64,000 nt of DNA from Sulfitobacter sp. S190 (GTDB lineage: Bacteria > Pseudomonadota > Alphaproteobacteria > Rhodobacterales > Rhodobacteraceae): contig NZ_CP081120.1 in the NCBI RefSeq assembly GCF_025141935.1, forward strand, positions 434,001 through 498,000, given 5' to 3'. A program made the position numbers and the translations under genes. The notes below the pieces were generated by a model. It searched no databases and was not told where the DNA came from. It saw only the letters and a list, made by a program, of their open reading frames with translations. Of the stretch, positions 8,709 to 18,341 are shown piece by piece; the stretch's first letter is position 1; the number at the start of each line of letters is the position of its first letter.

Positions 8709-9860
8709 ATGGGCAGCTACATTCTTCGGCGGCTATTGCTGATCATACCGACGTTGTTCGGGATCATGCTGGTCAACTTTGCGCTGGTGCAATTCGTGCC
8801 CGGCGGTCCGGTCGAGCAGGCCATTGCCCGTGCGCAGGGCGGCGGTGATGTGTTCGGCGGGTTTGCGGGCACCAACAACGACGGTGGCGACGACGCGCTG
8901 TCGCAAAGTGCCAGCAGCGAATATGTCGGAGCCCGTGGTCTGCCGCCAGAGTTCATCGAAGAGCTGGAACGCGAGTTCGGGTTCGACAAACCGCCGGTCG
9001 AGCGGTTTTTCACGATGCTGGGCAACTACGTGATGTTCGATTTCGGAGAGAGCTATTTCAGGTCGATCTCTGTCATCGACCTGATCAAGGAAAAGCTGCC
9101 GGTGTCGATCACGCTGGGGCTTTGGTCCACGCTGATTGCCTATCTCGTGTCGATCCCGCTGGGCATCAAGAAGGCGGTCAAGGACGGGTCGCGGTTTGAC
9201 ACATGGACATCCGGGGCGATCATCGCGGCCTACGCGATCCCGGGCTTCTTGTTCGCGGTGCTTTTGCTGGTGCTGTTCGTGCCCGCCAACTGTTTTCGCA
9301 TTCCGGGGCTTGCCGACATCTGGGAAAACGGAGCCACGTTCAACCCTACCTGCTACGAGCTCTTCCCGCTGCGCGGTCTGACGTCGGAGAATTTCGATCA
9401 GCTGAGCGCGTGGGGCAAGGTTAAGGACTATGTCTGGCACATCACATTGCCGGTGCTGGCCTCGACCATATCGGCGTTCGCCACGCTGACGCTGCTGACC
9501 AAGAACAGCTTTCTCGACGAGATTAAGAAGCATTACGTGATGACCGCCCGCGCCAAGGGTCTGTCGGAGCGCAAGGTGCTGTACGGCCACGTGTTCCGCA
9601 ACGCGATGCTGATCGTCATCGCGGGCTTTCCTGCGGTGTTCATCGGGGTTTTCTTCGGCTCCAGCCTGATTATCGAGACGCTGTTCAGCCTTGATGGCCT
9701 CGGGCGGCTGGGGTTCGAGGCAGCGGTCGCACGGGATTATCCGATCGTGTTCGGCACGCTGTTCATTTTCGGGCTGATCGGGCTGGTGGTCGGCATCCTG
9801 TCGGACCTGATGTACGTGCTGGTGGATCCGCGTATCGACTTTGAGAAGAGAGAAGGCTGA
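8709..9860 (+). CDS. yejB: Oligopeptide ABC transporter permease (YejB)
   Basis: This encodes 383 residues. An N-terminal membrane helix with the [13 protein letters not shown] opening is followed by a periplasmic loop and a binding-protein-dependent permease domain. The EAA loop is visible as the [20 protein letters not shown] stretch (about residues 277-296), which contacts the ATPase. It overlaps yejE: the final A of its TGA stop (9858-9860) is the first base of the yejE ATG. Confidence 0.93.
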   Translation: MGSYILRRLLLIIPTLFGIMLVNFALVQFVPGGPVEQAIARAQGGGDVFGGFAGTNNDGGDDALSQSASSEYVGARGLPPEFIEELEREFGFDKPPVERFFTMLGNYVMFDFGESYFRSISVIDLIKEKLPVSITLGLWSTLIAYLVSIPLGIKKAVKDGSRFDTWTSGAIIAAYAIPGFLFAVLLLVLFVPANCFRIPGLADIWENGATFNPTCYELFPLRGLTSENFDQLSAWGKVKDYVWHITLPVLASTISAFATLTLLTKNSFLDEIKKHYVMTARAKGLSERKVLYGHVFRNAMLIVIAGFPAVFIGVFFGSSLIIETLFSLDGLGRLGFEAAVARDYPIVFGTLFIFGLIGLVVGILSDLMYVLVDPRIDFEKREG

Positions 9861-11032
9861 TGCAGGCGCCCAATCCGACCCCCGCCAGCGACGCGCCCGC
9901 GCCCGTTGTGCCCGCACGGCGCCGCATGTGGCTGTCGCCGCTCAACCAGCGCCGCTGGCGCAACTTCACGCGCAACCGGCGGGCCTATTGGTCGCTGTGG
10001 ATTTTCGCGGTGCTTTTCACGCTGTCGCTGTTTGCCGAGTTTCTGGCCAACGACAAGCCGATCCTGATCCAGTATCGCGGCGCCTATTACACACCGATTT
10101 TCCAGTTCTATCCCGAAACCGAATTCGGCGGGGATTTCCGGACCGAGGCAGCCTACCGCGATCCCGAGGTGCGCTGCCTTGTGGCGACGGGCGGGCTGGA
10201 CCTGTGCTTTGACGATCCCGAGGGGTATCTGGAGGACGCGCAGGACGGTGTGGTCGAAGGCGAAGAGATCGCGCAGGGCTGGATGATCTGGCCGCTGATC
10301 CCCTATAGTTTCGACACGCCGGTGGACCGCCCCGGTGCAGCACCGCTGCCGCCCAACGGCGAAAACTGGCTGGGCACGGATTACACGAAACGCGACGTGC
10401 TGGCGCGGGTGATCCACGGTTTCCGGCTGTCGATCCTGTTCACGCTGCTGGTCACCGGTCTGTCGACGGTGATCGGGATCATCGCGGGCGCGGTGCAGGG
10501 GTTTTTTGGCGGGTGGCTGGACCTTATATTCCAGCGCATCATCGAAATATGGACATCAACGCCGTCGCTGTATGTGATCATCATTATGTTTGCCATTCTG
10601 GGGCGAAGTTTCTGGCTGCTGGTCTTTTTGCTGGTGCTGTTCAGTTGGACGTCATTGGTGGGCGTGGTGCGGGCGGAATTTCTGCGAGCGCGGAACCTTG
10701 AATACGTGCGGGCGGCCCGTGCGCTGGGCGTCAGCAACACCACGATCATGTTCCGCCACATGCTGCCCAACGCGATGGTGGCGACGCTGACCATGCTACC
10801 GTTTCTCATTACCGGTGCCATCTCCTCGCTGGCGGTTCTGGACTATCTGGGCTTTGGCCTGCCCGCATCGGCCCCGTCGCTGGGTGAGCTGACGTTGCAG
10901 GCGAAACAGAATCTGCAGGCGCCGTGGCTGGCGTTCACCGCGTTCTTCACCTTTGCGATCATGCTGTCGCTGCTGGTGTTCATTTTCGAAGGGGTCCGCG
11001 ATGCGTTCGATCCCAGAAAGACGTTTTCGTGA
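9860..11032 (+). CDS. yejE: Oligopeptide ABC transporter permease (YejE)
   Basis: This encodes 390 residues. A soluble Pro/Ala-rich N-terminus is followed by a membrane helix at about 43-60, a periplasmic domain, and a five-helix permease core carrying the EAA-type loop YVRAARALGVSNTTIMFRHM. It pairs with YejB to form the channel. The longer N-terminal part is normal for YejE. It overlaps yejB and yejF by one base each, so the operon is tightly coupled. Confidence 0.93.
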   Translation: MQAPNPTPASDAPAPVVPARRRMWLSPLNQRRWRNFTRNRRAYWSLWIFAVLFTLSLFAEFLANDKPILIQYRGAYYTPIFQFYPETEFGGDFRTEAAYRDPEVRCLVATGGLDLCFDDPEGYLEDAQDGVVEGEEIAQGWMIWPLIPYSFDTPVDRPGAAPLPPNGENWLGTDYTKRDVLARVIHGFRLSILFTLLVTGLSTVIGIIAGAVQGFFGGWLDLIFQRIIEIWTSTPSLYVIIIMFAILGRSFWLLVFLLVLFSWTSLVGVVRAEFLRARNLEYVRAARALGVSNTTIMFRHMLPNAMVATLTMLPFLITGAISSLAVLDYLGFGLPASAPSLGELTLQAKQNLQAPWLAFTAFFTFAIMLSLLVFIFEGVRDAFDPRKTFS

Positions 11033-12618
11033 TGGCAGACAATCGGCTTCTGGACGTGCAGGATTTGCGCGTGTCCTTCCGGCAGGATGGCAAGATGGTG
11101 CCCGCCGTTAAAGGCGTGTCGTTCCATGTGGCGCGGGGTGAAACCGTGGCTTTGGTCGGCGAGAGCGGGTCTGGCAAATCGGTGTCGGCGTTGTCGACCG
11201 TCAGCCTTCTGGGGGAAACCGCGCAGGTCGAAGGGTCGGTGACCTATGAAGGCCAGCAGATGATCGGCGCCGATGAGGCGTTGCTGCGCAAGGTCCGCGG
11301 CAACGACATCAGCTTTATCTTTCAGGAGCCGATGACGTCGCTGAACCCTTTGCACACCATCGACAAGCAACTGGCCGAAAGCCTCGCGCTGCATCAGGGT
11401 CTGACCGGCGATGCCGCGCGGACGCGTATTCTCGAGCTGCTCGACAAGGTGGGGATCGTGGATGCCGAAAGCCGATTGGGCAGCTATCCGCACCAGCTGT
11501 CGGGCGGGCAACGCCAGCGCGTGATGATCGCGATGGCGCTGGCCAACAAGCCTGACGTGCTGATTGCGGATGAACCGACGACGGCGCTGGACGTGACCAT
11601 TCAGGCGCAAATCCTTGAACTGCTGGCCGATCTGAAAAAGACCGAAGGCATGGGGCTGTTGTTCATCACACACGATCTGGGCGTGGTGCGCCGCATTGCG
11701 GACCGGGTGTGCGTGATGCAGCAGGGCGAGATTGTCGAACAGGGCCCCACGGCGCAGATTTTCGACGATCCGCAGCATCCCTATACCAAAAAGCTGCTCG
11801 GCGCGGAGCCGGAAGGCAGCCCCGCACCGGTGCCCGCCGATGCCGAGACGATTGCCGAGACCGAGAACCTGAAAATCTGGTTCCCGATCCAGCGCGGATT
11901 GATGCGCCGGACGGTCGGCCACGTCAAAGCCGTGAACGATGCCACGCTGAGCGTGCGGGCCGGCGAAACCATCGGGATTGTGGGCGAAAGTGGTTCGGGG
12001 AAAACGACGCTGGCGCTGGCGATCATGCGGCTGATCGCCTCCGAAGGGCGCATCACCTTCATGGGCGATGATATTCGCAAATGGTCGACCAAGCAGCTTC
12101 GGCGCTTGCGCAAGGACATGCAGATCGTGTTTCAGGACCCCTTTGGCAGCCTGAGCCCGCGGATGACGGCGATGCAGATCATCGCGGAGGGTTTGACCAT
12201 TCACAATGTCGATCCGGACCGCAACCAGCGTGAGTTGGTGCGCGATGTGATGATCGAGGTGGGGCTGGACCCGGCCACGATGGACCGCTATCCGCACGAA
12301 TTTTCCGGCGGCCAACGCCAGCGGATCGCCATTGCGCGGGCCATGGTGCTGCGACCGCGCCTGTTGGTGCTGGACGAGCCGACATCGGCGTTGGACATGA
12401 CGGTGCAGGTGCAAATCGTCGACCTTTTGCGGTCCTTGCAAGTCAAATACGGACTTGCCTATCTTTTCATCAGCCATGACTTAAAAGTTGTGCGTGCTAT
12501 GTCTCATCGTGTGATGGTGATGAAACGCGGCGATGTGGTGGAATATGGCGACGTGAACGATTTGTACGACAACCCCAGGACGGACTATACCCGTACCCTG
12601 CTACAGGCGGCCACGTGA
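11032..12618 (+). CDS. yejF: Oligopeptide ABC transporter ATP-binding protein (YejF, duplicated ATPase)
   Basis: This encodes 528 residues with two ABC ATPase domains in one chain. The Walker A motifs are GESGSGKS at 43-50 and GESGSGKT at about 318-325. Each half has an [16 protein letters not shown] signature and a Walker B segment followed by the oligopeptide-transporter C-terminal region. It powers import through YejB/YejE. The start at 11032 overlaps the yejE stop; the in-frame Met at 10924 lies inside yejE and is rejected. The next gene starts inside its stop codon. Confidence 0.94.
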   Translation: MADNRLLDVQDLRVSFRQDGKMVPAVKGVSFHVARGETVALVGESGSGKSVSALSTVSLLGETAQVEGSVTYEGQQMIGADEALLRKVRGNDISFIFQEPMTSLNPLHTIDKQLAESLALHQGLTGDAARTRILELLDKVGIVDAESRLGSYPHQLSGGQRQRVMIAMALANKPDVLIADEPTTALDVTIQAQILELLADLKKTEGMGLLFITHDLGVVRRIADRVCVMQQGEIVEQGPTAQIFDDPQHPYTKKLLGAEPEGSPAPVPADAETIAETENLKIWFPIQRGLMRRTVGHVKAVNDATLSVRAGETIGIVGESGSGKTTLALAIMRLIASEGRITFMGDDIRKWSTKQLRRLRKDMQIVFQDPFGSLSPRMTAMQIIAEGLTIHNVDPDRNQRELVRDVMIEVGLDPATMDRYPHEFSGGQRQRIAIARAMVLRPRLLVLDEPTSALDMTVQVQIVDLLRSLQVKYGLAYLFISHDLKVVRAMSHRVMVMKRGDVVEYGDVNDLYDNPRTDYTRTLLQAAT

Positions 12619-13643
12619 GCCTCTATTCGAGGTTTATGAAATGGCGCGAAAGCGATGATAACGCGGCCGGTATGCCGCCGTCGCTCTACCGCTATGTGTT
12701 TCGCAATTCCCGCAAATCGCAGATATCCGTCACCGTTCTGACGCTGATCCTTGCCGCCCTGCAACCCGCGACGCTGGAGCTGCAGCGGCGGGCATTGGAT
12801 GATGCGGTTGCCGACAGCAATTACGATCTGCTGATCTGGCTCGGCATGCTGTATCTGGCGGCGCTGGTGGCACAGGCGCTGGTCAAGTTCGCCATGCGGG
12901 TTCTGCGCGAGATGATTTCGACCGGGATGGTCCGGACCCTGCGCGGATCGGTCTACAACTGCGTCTACACCAAACGCCCGCCCAACGCGAAAGCCACCGA
13001 TGAAGTCGACGACGGAGCGGTTGTGTCGATCCTCGCCAACGAGGTCGAAAAGCTGGGCGGGTTTGCGGGCTCTGCCGTGTCGGGGCCGTTATTGCAGGTG
13101 GGCACGCTGGTTTTTGTGCTGGGCTATATGCTCTATATTGACCCCTTGATCGCGACCATTGCCATCGTGCTGTATGCGCCGCAGTTCGTCATTGTGCCGC
13201 TGTTCCAGCGCAAGCTGAACGATCTGTCCCGGACCAAGGCGCAGCGGCTGCGCACGCTGGGCCAGAACGTGATCGAAAGGCCGGATGACGAAAAATACGG
13301 GAAAGAACCGCCGCAAAGCTACAACCGGCTGAGTGACGAGATCCTCAAGCTGCGCAATCGCTTCGTGCTGACCAAACATGTGATGAAGGCGATCAACAAC
13401 ATGCTGATTGCGCTCGGGCCGTTCGGGGTGATTTTCTACGGCGGCTGGCAGGTGATCGAGGGCAATACCGAAGTGGGCGTGATTGTCGCCTTTATTTCGG
13501 GGCTGGAACGGATCGGGGGGCCGATCCGCGAGCTGGTGCAAAGCTACCGCGAGATTGCGGATGCGCATATGCGCTACGATCTGTTGCTCGACACTTTCGA
13601 GAAGGTCGAGGAAGGCAGCATGAAGCAGGCCGCCGAAGCCTGA
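12615..13643 (+). CDS. ABC transporter membrane domain protein without an ATPase domain
   Basis: This encodes 342 residues. The whole protein corresponds to the six-helix membrane domain of an ABC exporter half-transporter. Helices are visible at about 36-52, 72-90, 155-195 and 260-290, with intracellular helices between them. A normal half-transporter continues into a nucleotide-binding domain to about 580 residues; here the frame stops just after the membrane domain and a convergent gene begins 7 bases later. The GTG start overlaps the yejF stop by four bases, so it is probably translated with the yej operon. An alternative ATG is at 12636. Function and ATPase partner are unknown. Confidence 0.75.
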   Translation: MSLYSRFMKWRESDDNAAGMPPSLYRYVFRNSRKSQISVTVLTLILAALQPATLELQRRALDDAVADSNYDLLIWLGMLYLAALVAQALVKFAMRVLREMISTGMVRTLRGSVYNCVYTKRPPNAKATDEVDDGAVVSILANEVEKLGGFAGSAVSGPLLQVGTLVFVLGYMLYIDPLIATIAIVLYAPQFVIVPLFQRKLNDLSRTKAQRLRTLGQNVIERPDDEKYGKEPPQSYNRLSDEILKLRNRFVLTKHVMKAINNMLIALGPFGVIFYGGWQVIEGNTEVGVIVAFISGLERIGGPIRELVQSYREIADAHMRYDLLLDTFEKVEEGSMKQAAEA

Positions 13644-13649
13644 ACGGCG

Positions 13650-15116
13650 TCAGCTGGGCCCGATCATGAAGCAGTTCACGTTACGCGCCTGTAGCCTGCG
13701 GCACGCGAGGTCCGCGGTTTCGCGCGTCATTCCGAGGAAATTGGCGTCAAAGCCCTGCGGTTTGCGGATCACCTTGCGTAGGCTGCCGTCAAGCGTCGCC
13801 ATTTCGGCGAGTGCGGTTTTCAGCAGCACCTTTTCTGCCTTGTAGCGGCTTGCGTAGCGCCCGACGTTCACGCCCCAGTGGCGGCCGCCCGATGTCGACA
13901 CGCGGGTGACGACTTCTTGCGGCGCGGCTGCTTTTGCCCGCGGCTGCGCGCCGATGACCACGAGACCCTTGGGCCGGAGGGCAGGGCGCAATGTGGCCGC
14001 GGCGGACGCAAGGACAACCTCCTGTGCGGGGGTCGCGGTGACGGTGCTGGACGCGGTGGCGGTCACGGCAGCGGCAACAGCGGCGTTGATGGCATTGTCG
14101 AGTTCGGCGTCAGAGACGCCAGCCACGACCACCGGTGCTGCCGGTGCGGCGGATGTGCCGGGCCGCAGTTTTGGCCGTTTGGACGATTTGACCGCGCCGA
14201 CAAGGCGGATGGTCTTGCCCGTCGCGCCCGGTGCCGGTTTGCCGTTATCGGCGATATAGGCCGGTGCCTTGGGCTTGCGCAAAGGTGCTTTGGACGGGGC
14301 GCGGCGGAAGCCGAGATCCATCAGCTCCGCGACCTTGGCGTTGCGCGATGTGGTCGATTTGCCGCCGAAAACGGTCACGATGATACGCTCGTTGCCCCGC
14401 TCGGCGGAGGCTGTCAGGTTGAAACCCGCAGCGCGCGTATAGCCGGTTTTGATCCCGTCTGCCCCTTTGTAGGCGCCCAGGAAGCGGCGGTTGGTGTGGG
14501 ACACTTTCTTGACGCCCGCATCGGCGGTAATGCGTGAAAACAGGTTATAGTATTGCGGAAAGTCATAGAGCAGGTGGCGGCCCATGATCGTCATGTCATG
14601 CGCCGTCGACATATGGCCGTTCTCGGTTAGACCGTGCGCGTTCTTGAAGGTGGTGCGGGTCATGCCCAGCTGTTTGGCCGTTCGGTTCATGCGGCGGGCG
14701 AATTTGGCTTCGGAGCCGCTGATCGCTTCGCCGATCGCCGTGGCCGCGTCATTGGCCGAGCGGACAGCGGCGGCACGGATGAGATACCGCAGCGCGATGC
14801 GCTGGCCGGACCGCAATCCCAGCTTGCTGGGCGGTTCGGCCGCGGCCTTTTTCGTGACGCGCACCTTGGTGTCGAGGCTGATTTCGCCTTTCTCGATGGC
14901 CTGGAACGCGATGTAGAGCGTCATCATCTTGGTCAGGGAGGCGGGGTGCAGACGGGTGTCGGCGTTGCGCGCGTGCAGCACCTCACCGGTACGCGCATCG
15001 ATCACGTAGGCCGCATAGGGGGCAGCCATTGCGCTGATCGGGACCAGTACCAGAAACCAGACTGCTGCTAGAATGAATAGCCCGAAACGGGCCGGCTGCA
15101 TGCGCCGCACCTTCAT
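13650..15116 (-). CDS. D-alanyl-D-alanine carboxypeptidase (DacF-like) with C-terminal SPOR domain
   Basis: This encodes 488 residues. A signal peptide (about 1-32) precedes a penicillin-binding serine peptidase domain with SLTK (60-63), SAN (120-122) and KTG (223-225). It trims the terminal D-Ala from peptidoglycan pentapeptides in the periplasm. A long Ala/Pro/Lys-rich linker leads to a C-terminal segment (about 410-485, starting near HWGVNVGRY) that looks like a SPOR peptidoglycan-binding domain, which would direct the enzyme to division sites. It converges with the ABC membrane gene. Confidence 0.9.
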   Translation of the reverse strand: MKVRRMQPARFGLFILAAVWFLVLVPISAMAAPYAAYVIDARTGEVLHARNADTRLHPASLTKMMTLYIAFQAIEKGEISLDTKVRVTKKAAAEPPSKLGLRSGQRIALRYLIRAAAVRSANDAATAIGEAISGSEAKFARRMNRTAKQLGMTRTTFKNAHGLTENGHMSTAHDMTIMGRHLLYDFPQYYNLFSRITADAGVKKVSHTNRRFLGAYKGADGIKTGYTRAAGFNLTASAERGNERIIVTVFGGKSTTSRNAKVAELMDLGFRRAPSKAPLRKPKAPAYIADNGKPAPGATGKTIRLVGAVKSSKRPKLRPGTSAAPAAPVVVAGVSDAELDNAINAAVAAAVTATASSTVTATPAQEVVLASAAATLRPALRPKGLVVIGAQPRAKAAAPQEVVTRVSTSGGRHWGVNVGRYASRYKAEKVLLKTALAEMATLDGSLRKVIRKPQGFDANFLGMTRETADLACRRLQARNVNCFMIGPS

Positions 15117-15354
15117 TGGAAACCTGCCTTATCTGCCTCGGGGCCCCCGATTTTTCGAGTGACCATATTTTTGATTGTCAAAAACGTAGCACGGTTGCGT
15201 GCCCCAAGAAAGCCTTATTGCTAAAGGCAAATCATGAATGTTGCCTTACCGTCACCGCAGATATTGAGGTGGGTCCAGCGGGGGGCACTACACCGGCGAT
15301 TGTGGCGGGAATGTGGCACGAATGGGGCGGGCTGCCGCATTTCAAAGACCCGAG

Positions 15355-16062
15355 TCAGTGCGCGGTTGTCAGGGTGTCGATCAGCTTTGGCAGCTGTGAC
15401 AGATCGGTGATTTCGGCGAACCGGTCGCTGTCGGGCGGCTCGGCGTGTTCGATGGCCCAGGCATGTCCGTGCGGCACCATGATCCCCCAGCCGCCCGCAT
15501 CGATCATGGGGCGCACGTCAGAGGCCATCGAATTGCCCGCCATCAGACCCTGATCGGCGCCGGTGCCATGCGCGTCGAAGATGCGCCGGTAGGTGGGGGC
15601 GGTTTTGTCCGACACGATTTCCACCCCATGAAACAGATCACGCAGCCCCGATTGGGCCAGTTTGCGTTCCTGATCCAGCAGATCGCCCTTTGTGATCACG
15701 AGCAGCTTGTACCGCTGACGCAGGGTTTCGACCGCGTCGGCGGCATGGGGCAACAGCTCGACCTCGTGGCTGAGCATGTCGCGGCCCGCGTCGAGGATCT
15801 GCTGCAAGACCTTGGCCGGCACCCGACCGTCGGTTATTTCGATCGCGGTCTCGATCATCGAAAGGGTGAACCCTTTGATACCAAAGCCATAATGCGGCAG
15901 ATTGCGCCGCTCTGCGGCCAGCAGACGCGCCATCAGATGCGGCCCCTCGGCGTGCTCGGACAGGAGTGCCGCAAAATGGTCCTGCGTCATGGCGAAGAAC
16001 CGCTCGTTGTGCCAAAGTGTGTCGTCGGCATCGAGGCCAACGGTGGTGATGGTGTGGGGCAT
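15355..16062 (-). CDS. HAD family hydrolase
   Basis: This encodes 235 residues. The N-terminal GLDADDTLW supplies the nucleophile aspartates of motif I, VITKGD fits motif II, and the VSDKTAPTYRRIF plus GNSMASDV segments fit motifs III and IV. A helical cap lies between. Members dephosphorylate small metabolites, and the substrate cannot be read from the sequence. It diverges from clpS. The 238 bases between it and the carboxypeptidase gene show no gene that I can support. Confidence 0.85.
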   Translation of the reverse strand: MPHTITTVGLDADDTLWHNERFFAMTQDHFAALLSEHAEGPHLMARLLAAERRNLPHYGFGIKGFTLSMIETAIEITDGRVPAKVLQQILDAGRDMLSHEVELLPHAADAVETLRQRYKLLVITKGDLLDQERKLAQSGLRDLFHGVEIVSDKTAPTYRRIFDAHGTGADQGLMAGNSMASDVRPMIDAGGWGIMVPHGHAWAIEHAEPPDSDRFAEITDLSQLPKLIDTLTTAH

Positions 16063-16150
16063 TGTCGACAGGGGCCTTTTCTAACGGGCGCATGACGTTA
16101 TATAGACAGCCTAACGCCTAGCTGAAAATTGATTTACCGCAGGAGCAGAA

Positions 16151-16489
16151 ATGCACCTTGTTCCCTATATGATGGCCGGTCCCCAAGACGGTGACGACAC
16201 CGAATTGCTGACCAAGGTCAAACCGAAGACCAAGCGGCCGCCGATGTACAAGGTGATGCTGCTCAATGATGACTTCACACCGATGGAGTTCGTTGTGCAT
16301 GTTCTTGAGCGCTTTTTCGGGCTCAATCATGCGCAGGCGTTCGAGATCATGCTGACGGTGCACAAAAAGGGGCTGGCCGTGGTTGGCGTGTTCAGCCACG
16401 AAATTGCCGAGACCAAGGTGGCGCAGGTCATGGATTTCGCCCGCCGGCATCAGCATCCTTTGCAATGCACCATGGAAAAAGAAGAGTAG
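16151..16489 (+). CDS. clpS: ATP-dependent Clp protease adaptor ClpS
   Basis: This encodes 112 residues. ClpS brings N-degron substrates to ClpA(P). The core contains [16 protein letters not shown] (about 33-48), including the NDD/T residues of the N-degron pocket, and [19 protein letters not shown]. The start at 16151 has GCAGGAG upstream; internal Met residues at 7 and 8 are possible alternatives. The methyltransferase gene begins at the very next base, so the two are probably co-transcribed. Confidence 0.95.
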   Translation: MHLVPYMMAGPQDGDDTELLTKVKPKTKRPPMYKVMLLNDDFTPMEFVVHVLERFFGLNHAQAFEIMLTVHKKGLAVVGVFSHEIAETKVAQVMDFARRHQHPLQCTMEKEE

Positions 16490-17482
16490 ATGCTCGATTC
16501 CCGTTTGCCGCTTGCCCTTGACGGGGGCGGGCTGGAATGGCCCGAAGAGGGCAAGATCGCCGTCTATGGACCCGCCGCCGATGCCGATCTTGACGGTGTG
16601 CCCAAGGACCGTGCGGAGATCATTCAGGGGTTCAAACCCGTCTACGATGTCTGGGCCGCGCGGGGATATGGTGTATCGACCGTGGGCGAAGGCCCCTATG
16701 CCGCAGCGCTTGTATGCCTGCCACGCGCCAAACGCGAGGCGCGGACCCTGATCGCCGAAGCCTGCGCCGCAAGCGAGGGCGTGGTCGTCATTGACGGGCA
16801 GAAGAACGAAGGCGCCGACAGCCTTCTCAAGCAGATGCGCGCCCGCGTGACGGTGCATGGCCCGATCTCGAAGGCCCATGGCAAGCTGTTCTGGATCGAC
16901 GCACCCGCTGCGGATAATTTTGCCGATTGGCAGGCGGGGCCCGAACGCACGGATGGTGGTTTCTGGACCGCGCCGGGGGTGTTTTCCGCCGATGCGGTCG
17001 ACGTGGCGTCGGCGCTTCTGGTCGACGCGTTGCCCGAGAAGCTGGGCAAACAGGTGATCGATCTGGGCGCGGGCTGGGGGTTCCTGTCGGCGCATGTCCT
17101 GACGCGCGAGGACGTCGAAGCCGTGCATCTGGTCGAGGCCAACCACATGGCGCTGGAATGCGCGCGCCGCAATGTCACCGATCCACGGGCAATGTTCCAC
17201 TGGGCCGATGCGACCGAGTGGACCTGCGAGGCGCGCATCGACACCATCGTGATGAACCCGCCCTTTCACACCGGACGGGCGGCGGAACCCCAGATCGGGC
17301 AGGCTTTCGTAGCGTCAGCTGCGCGTTTGCTGTCGCCGCAGGGCCATCTTTGGATGGTGGCGAATCGTCATTTGCCCTATGAAGCGGAGCTGAAGACCCG
17401 TTTTGCCCAGGTTGAAGAGATCGGCGGCGATGCGCGGTTCAAACTGTTCCACGCGACCCGGCCCCTGCAGGCGCGTCGCTGA
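16490..17482 (+). CDS. RsmC-like class I SAM-dependent methyltransferase
   Basis: This encodes 330 residues. The N-terminal half is a degenerate methyltransferase-like domain and the C-terminal half carries the SAM motif DLGAGWGFLS (about 189-198) and the catalytic NPPFH at 256-260. This tandem arrangement and NPPF motif are those of RsmC/RlmG enzymes, which methylate guanine N2 in rRNA. 16S rRNA G1207 is the most likely target, by family. It is directly downstream of clpS with no gap. Confidence 0.82.
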   Translation: MLDSRLPLALDGGGLEWPEEGKIAVYGPAADADLDGVPKDRAEIIQGFKPVYDVWAARGYGVSTVGEGPYAAALVCLPRAKREARTLIAEACAASEGVVVIDGQKNEGADSLLKQMRARVTVHGPISKAHGKLFWIDAPAADNFADWQAGPERTDGGFWTAPGVFSADAVDVASALLVDALPEKLGKQVIDLGAGWGFLSAHVLTREDVEAVHLVEANHMALECARRNVTDPRAMFHWADATEWTCEARIDTIVMNPPFHTGRAAEPQIGQAFVASAARLLSPQGHLWMVANRHLPYEAELKTRFAQVEEIGGDARFKLFHATRPLQARR

Positions 17483-17508
17483 GGCTTCGGGCCAGAGGAT
17501 AGACCCCC

Positions 17509-18309
17509 ATGTCATTTTCGATTTCCGGCAAGACGGCGATTGTCACCGGTGCTGCCAACGGCATCGGTTTGAGCATTGCCAAGCGGTTCGCCGACAAGGG
17601 CTGCAACGTGATGTGCGCCGACATGGACGAAAAGAAGCTCAAGGAAGAACTGGGCGATGCCCGTGACGAAGGCAACATCCGCTTTTTCGCGGGCGATCTG
17701 CGCCAGCGGTTGACCATCGCCAATCTGGTGTCCGCCACCATCGACGCATTCGAACAGGTCGACATTCTGGTTAATGCCTCGCGGCAGGTGATGCCGACCG
17801 ATGCGCTGAATGTCGATGATACATCGGTGCAGGTCTTGATGGAGCAGAATGTGATGACCGCGCTGCAGCTCAGCCAGCAGGTCGCCAAGCGCATGATCAA
17901 ACAGGCCGATGACCAGCCGGAGGGGCAGATCGGGTCGATCATCAACCTCAGTTCCACGGCCGCCCACAACACGCAGCCCGAATTGATGGGCTATTCGATG
18001 GCCGCAGCCGCGCTGGACCAGATGACGCGGTCGATGGCGCTGACGCTGGCGCCGCACCGGATCAGGGTGAACGCGGTCGCGTTCGGGTCGGTGATGTCCG
18101 CGTCCCTCAAGGCGTCGGTCGCCGAAAACCGCGAATGGCGCGACGATATTCGCAACCACACGCCACTGGGCCGGATTGCGGCGCCCTCCGAGCTGGTCGA
18201 AGCGGTGCAGTTTCTGGCCGCCGACAGCAGCAGTTTCATGACGGGCGAGATTATGGTGGTGGACGGCGGTCGGTCTTTGTTGGATGCTGTCAGCGCGCCC
18301 GCCCACTAG
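17509..18309 (+). CDS. Short-chain dehydrogenase/reductase family protein lacking the YxxxK lysine
   Basis: This encodes 266 residues. The Rossmann glycine motif VTGAANGIGLS (about 12-22) and the SDR fold are clear and the NSYK serine is present (about Ser149). At the active site Tyr162 is followed by SMAA, so the position of the essential lysine (166) is alanine. The NNAG motif reads VNAS. NAD(P) binding is plausible, but classical SDR catalysis is doubtful. It precedes hemF by 32 bases and may be transcribed with it. Confidence 0.85.
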   Translation: MSFSISGKTAIVTGAANGIGLSIAKRFADKGCNVMCADMDEKKLKEELGDARDEGNIRFFAGDLRQRLTIANLVSATIDAFEQVDILVNASRQVMPTDALNVDDTSVQVLMEQNVMTALQLSQQVAKRMIKQADDQPEGQIGSIINLSSTAAHNTQPELMGYSMAAAALDQMTRSMALTLAPHRIRVNAVAFGSVMSASLKASVAENREWRDDIRNHTPLGRIAAPSELVEAVQFLAADSSSFMTGEIMVVDGGRSLLDAVSAPAH

Positions 18310-18341
18310 GGTGTCACGACCACCTGACAGAAAGACCGCTC

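Noticed and set aside
10843..12477. 544-codon minus-strand frame opposite yejE and yejF
   Set aside because: It has no domain match I can see, and both plus-strand genes have clear motifs.
12615..13643. Frameshifted full ABC half-transporter
   Set aside because: The dacF-like gene begins 7 bases after the stop on the opposite strand with intact motifs, so no downstream ATPase remnant exists here.
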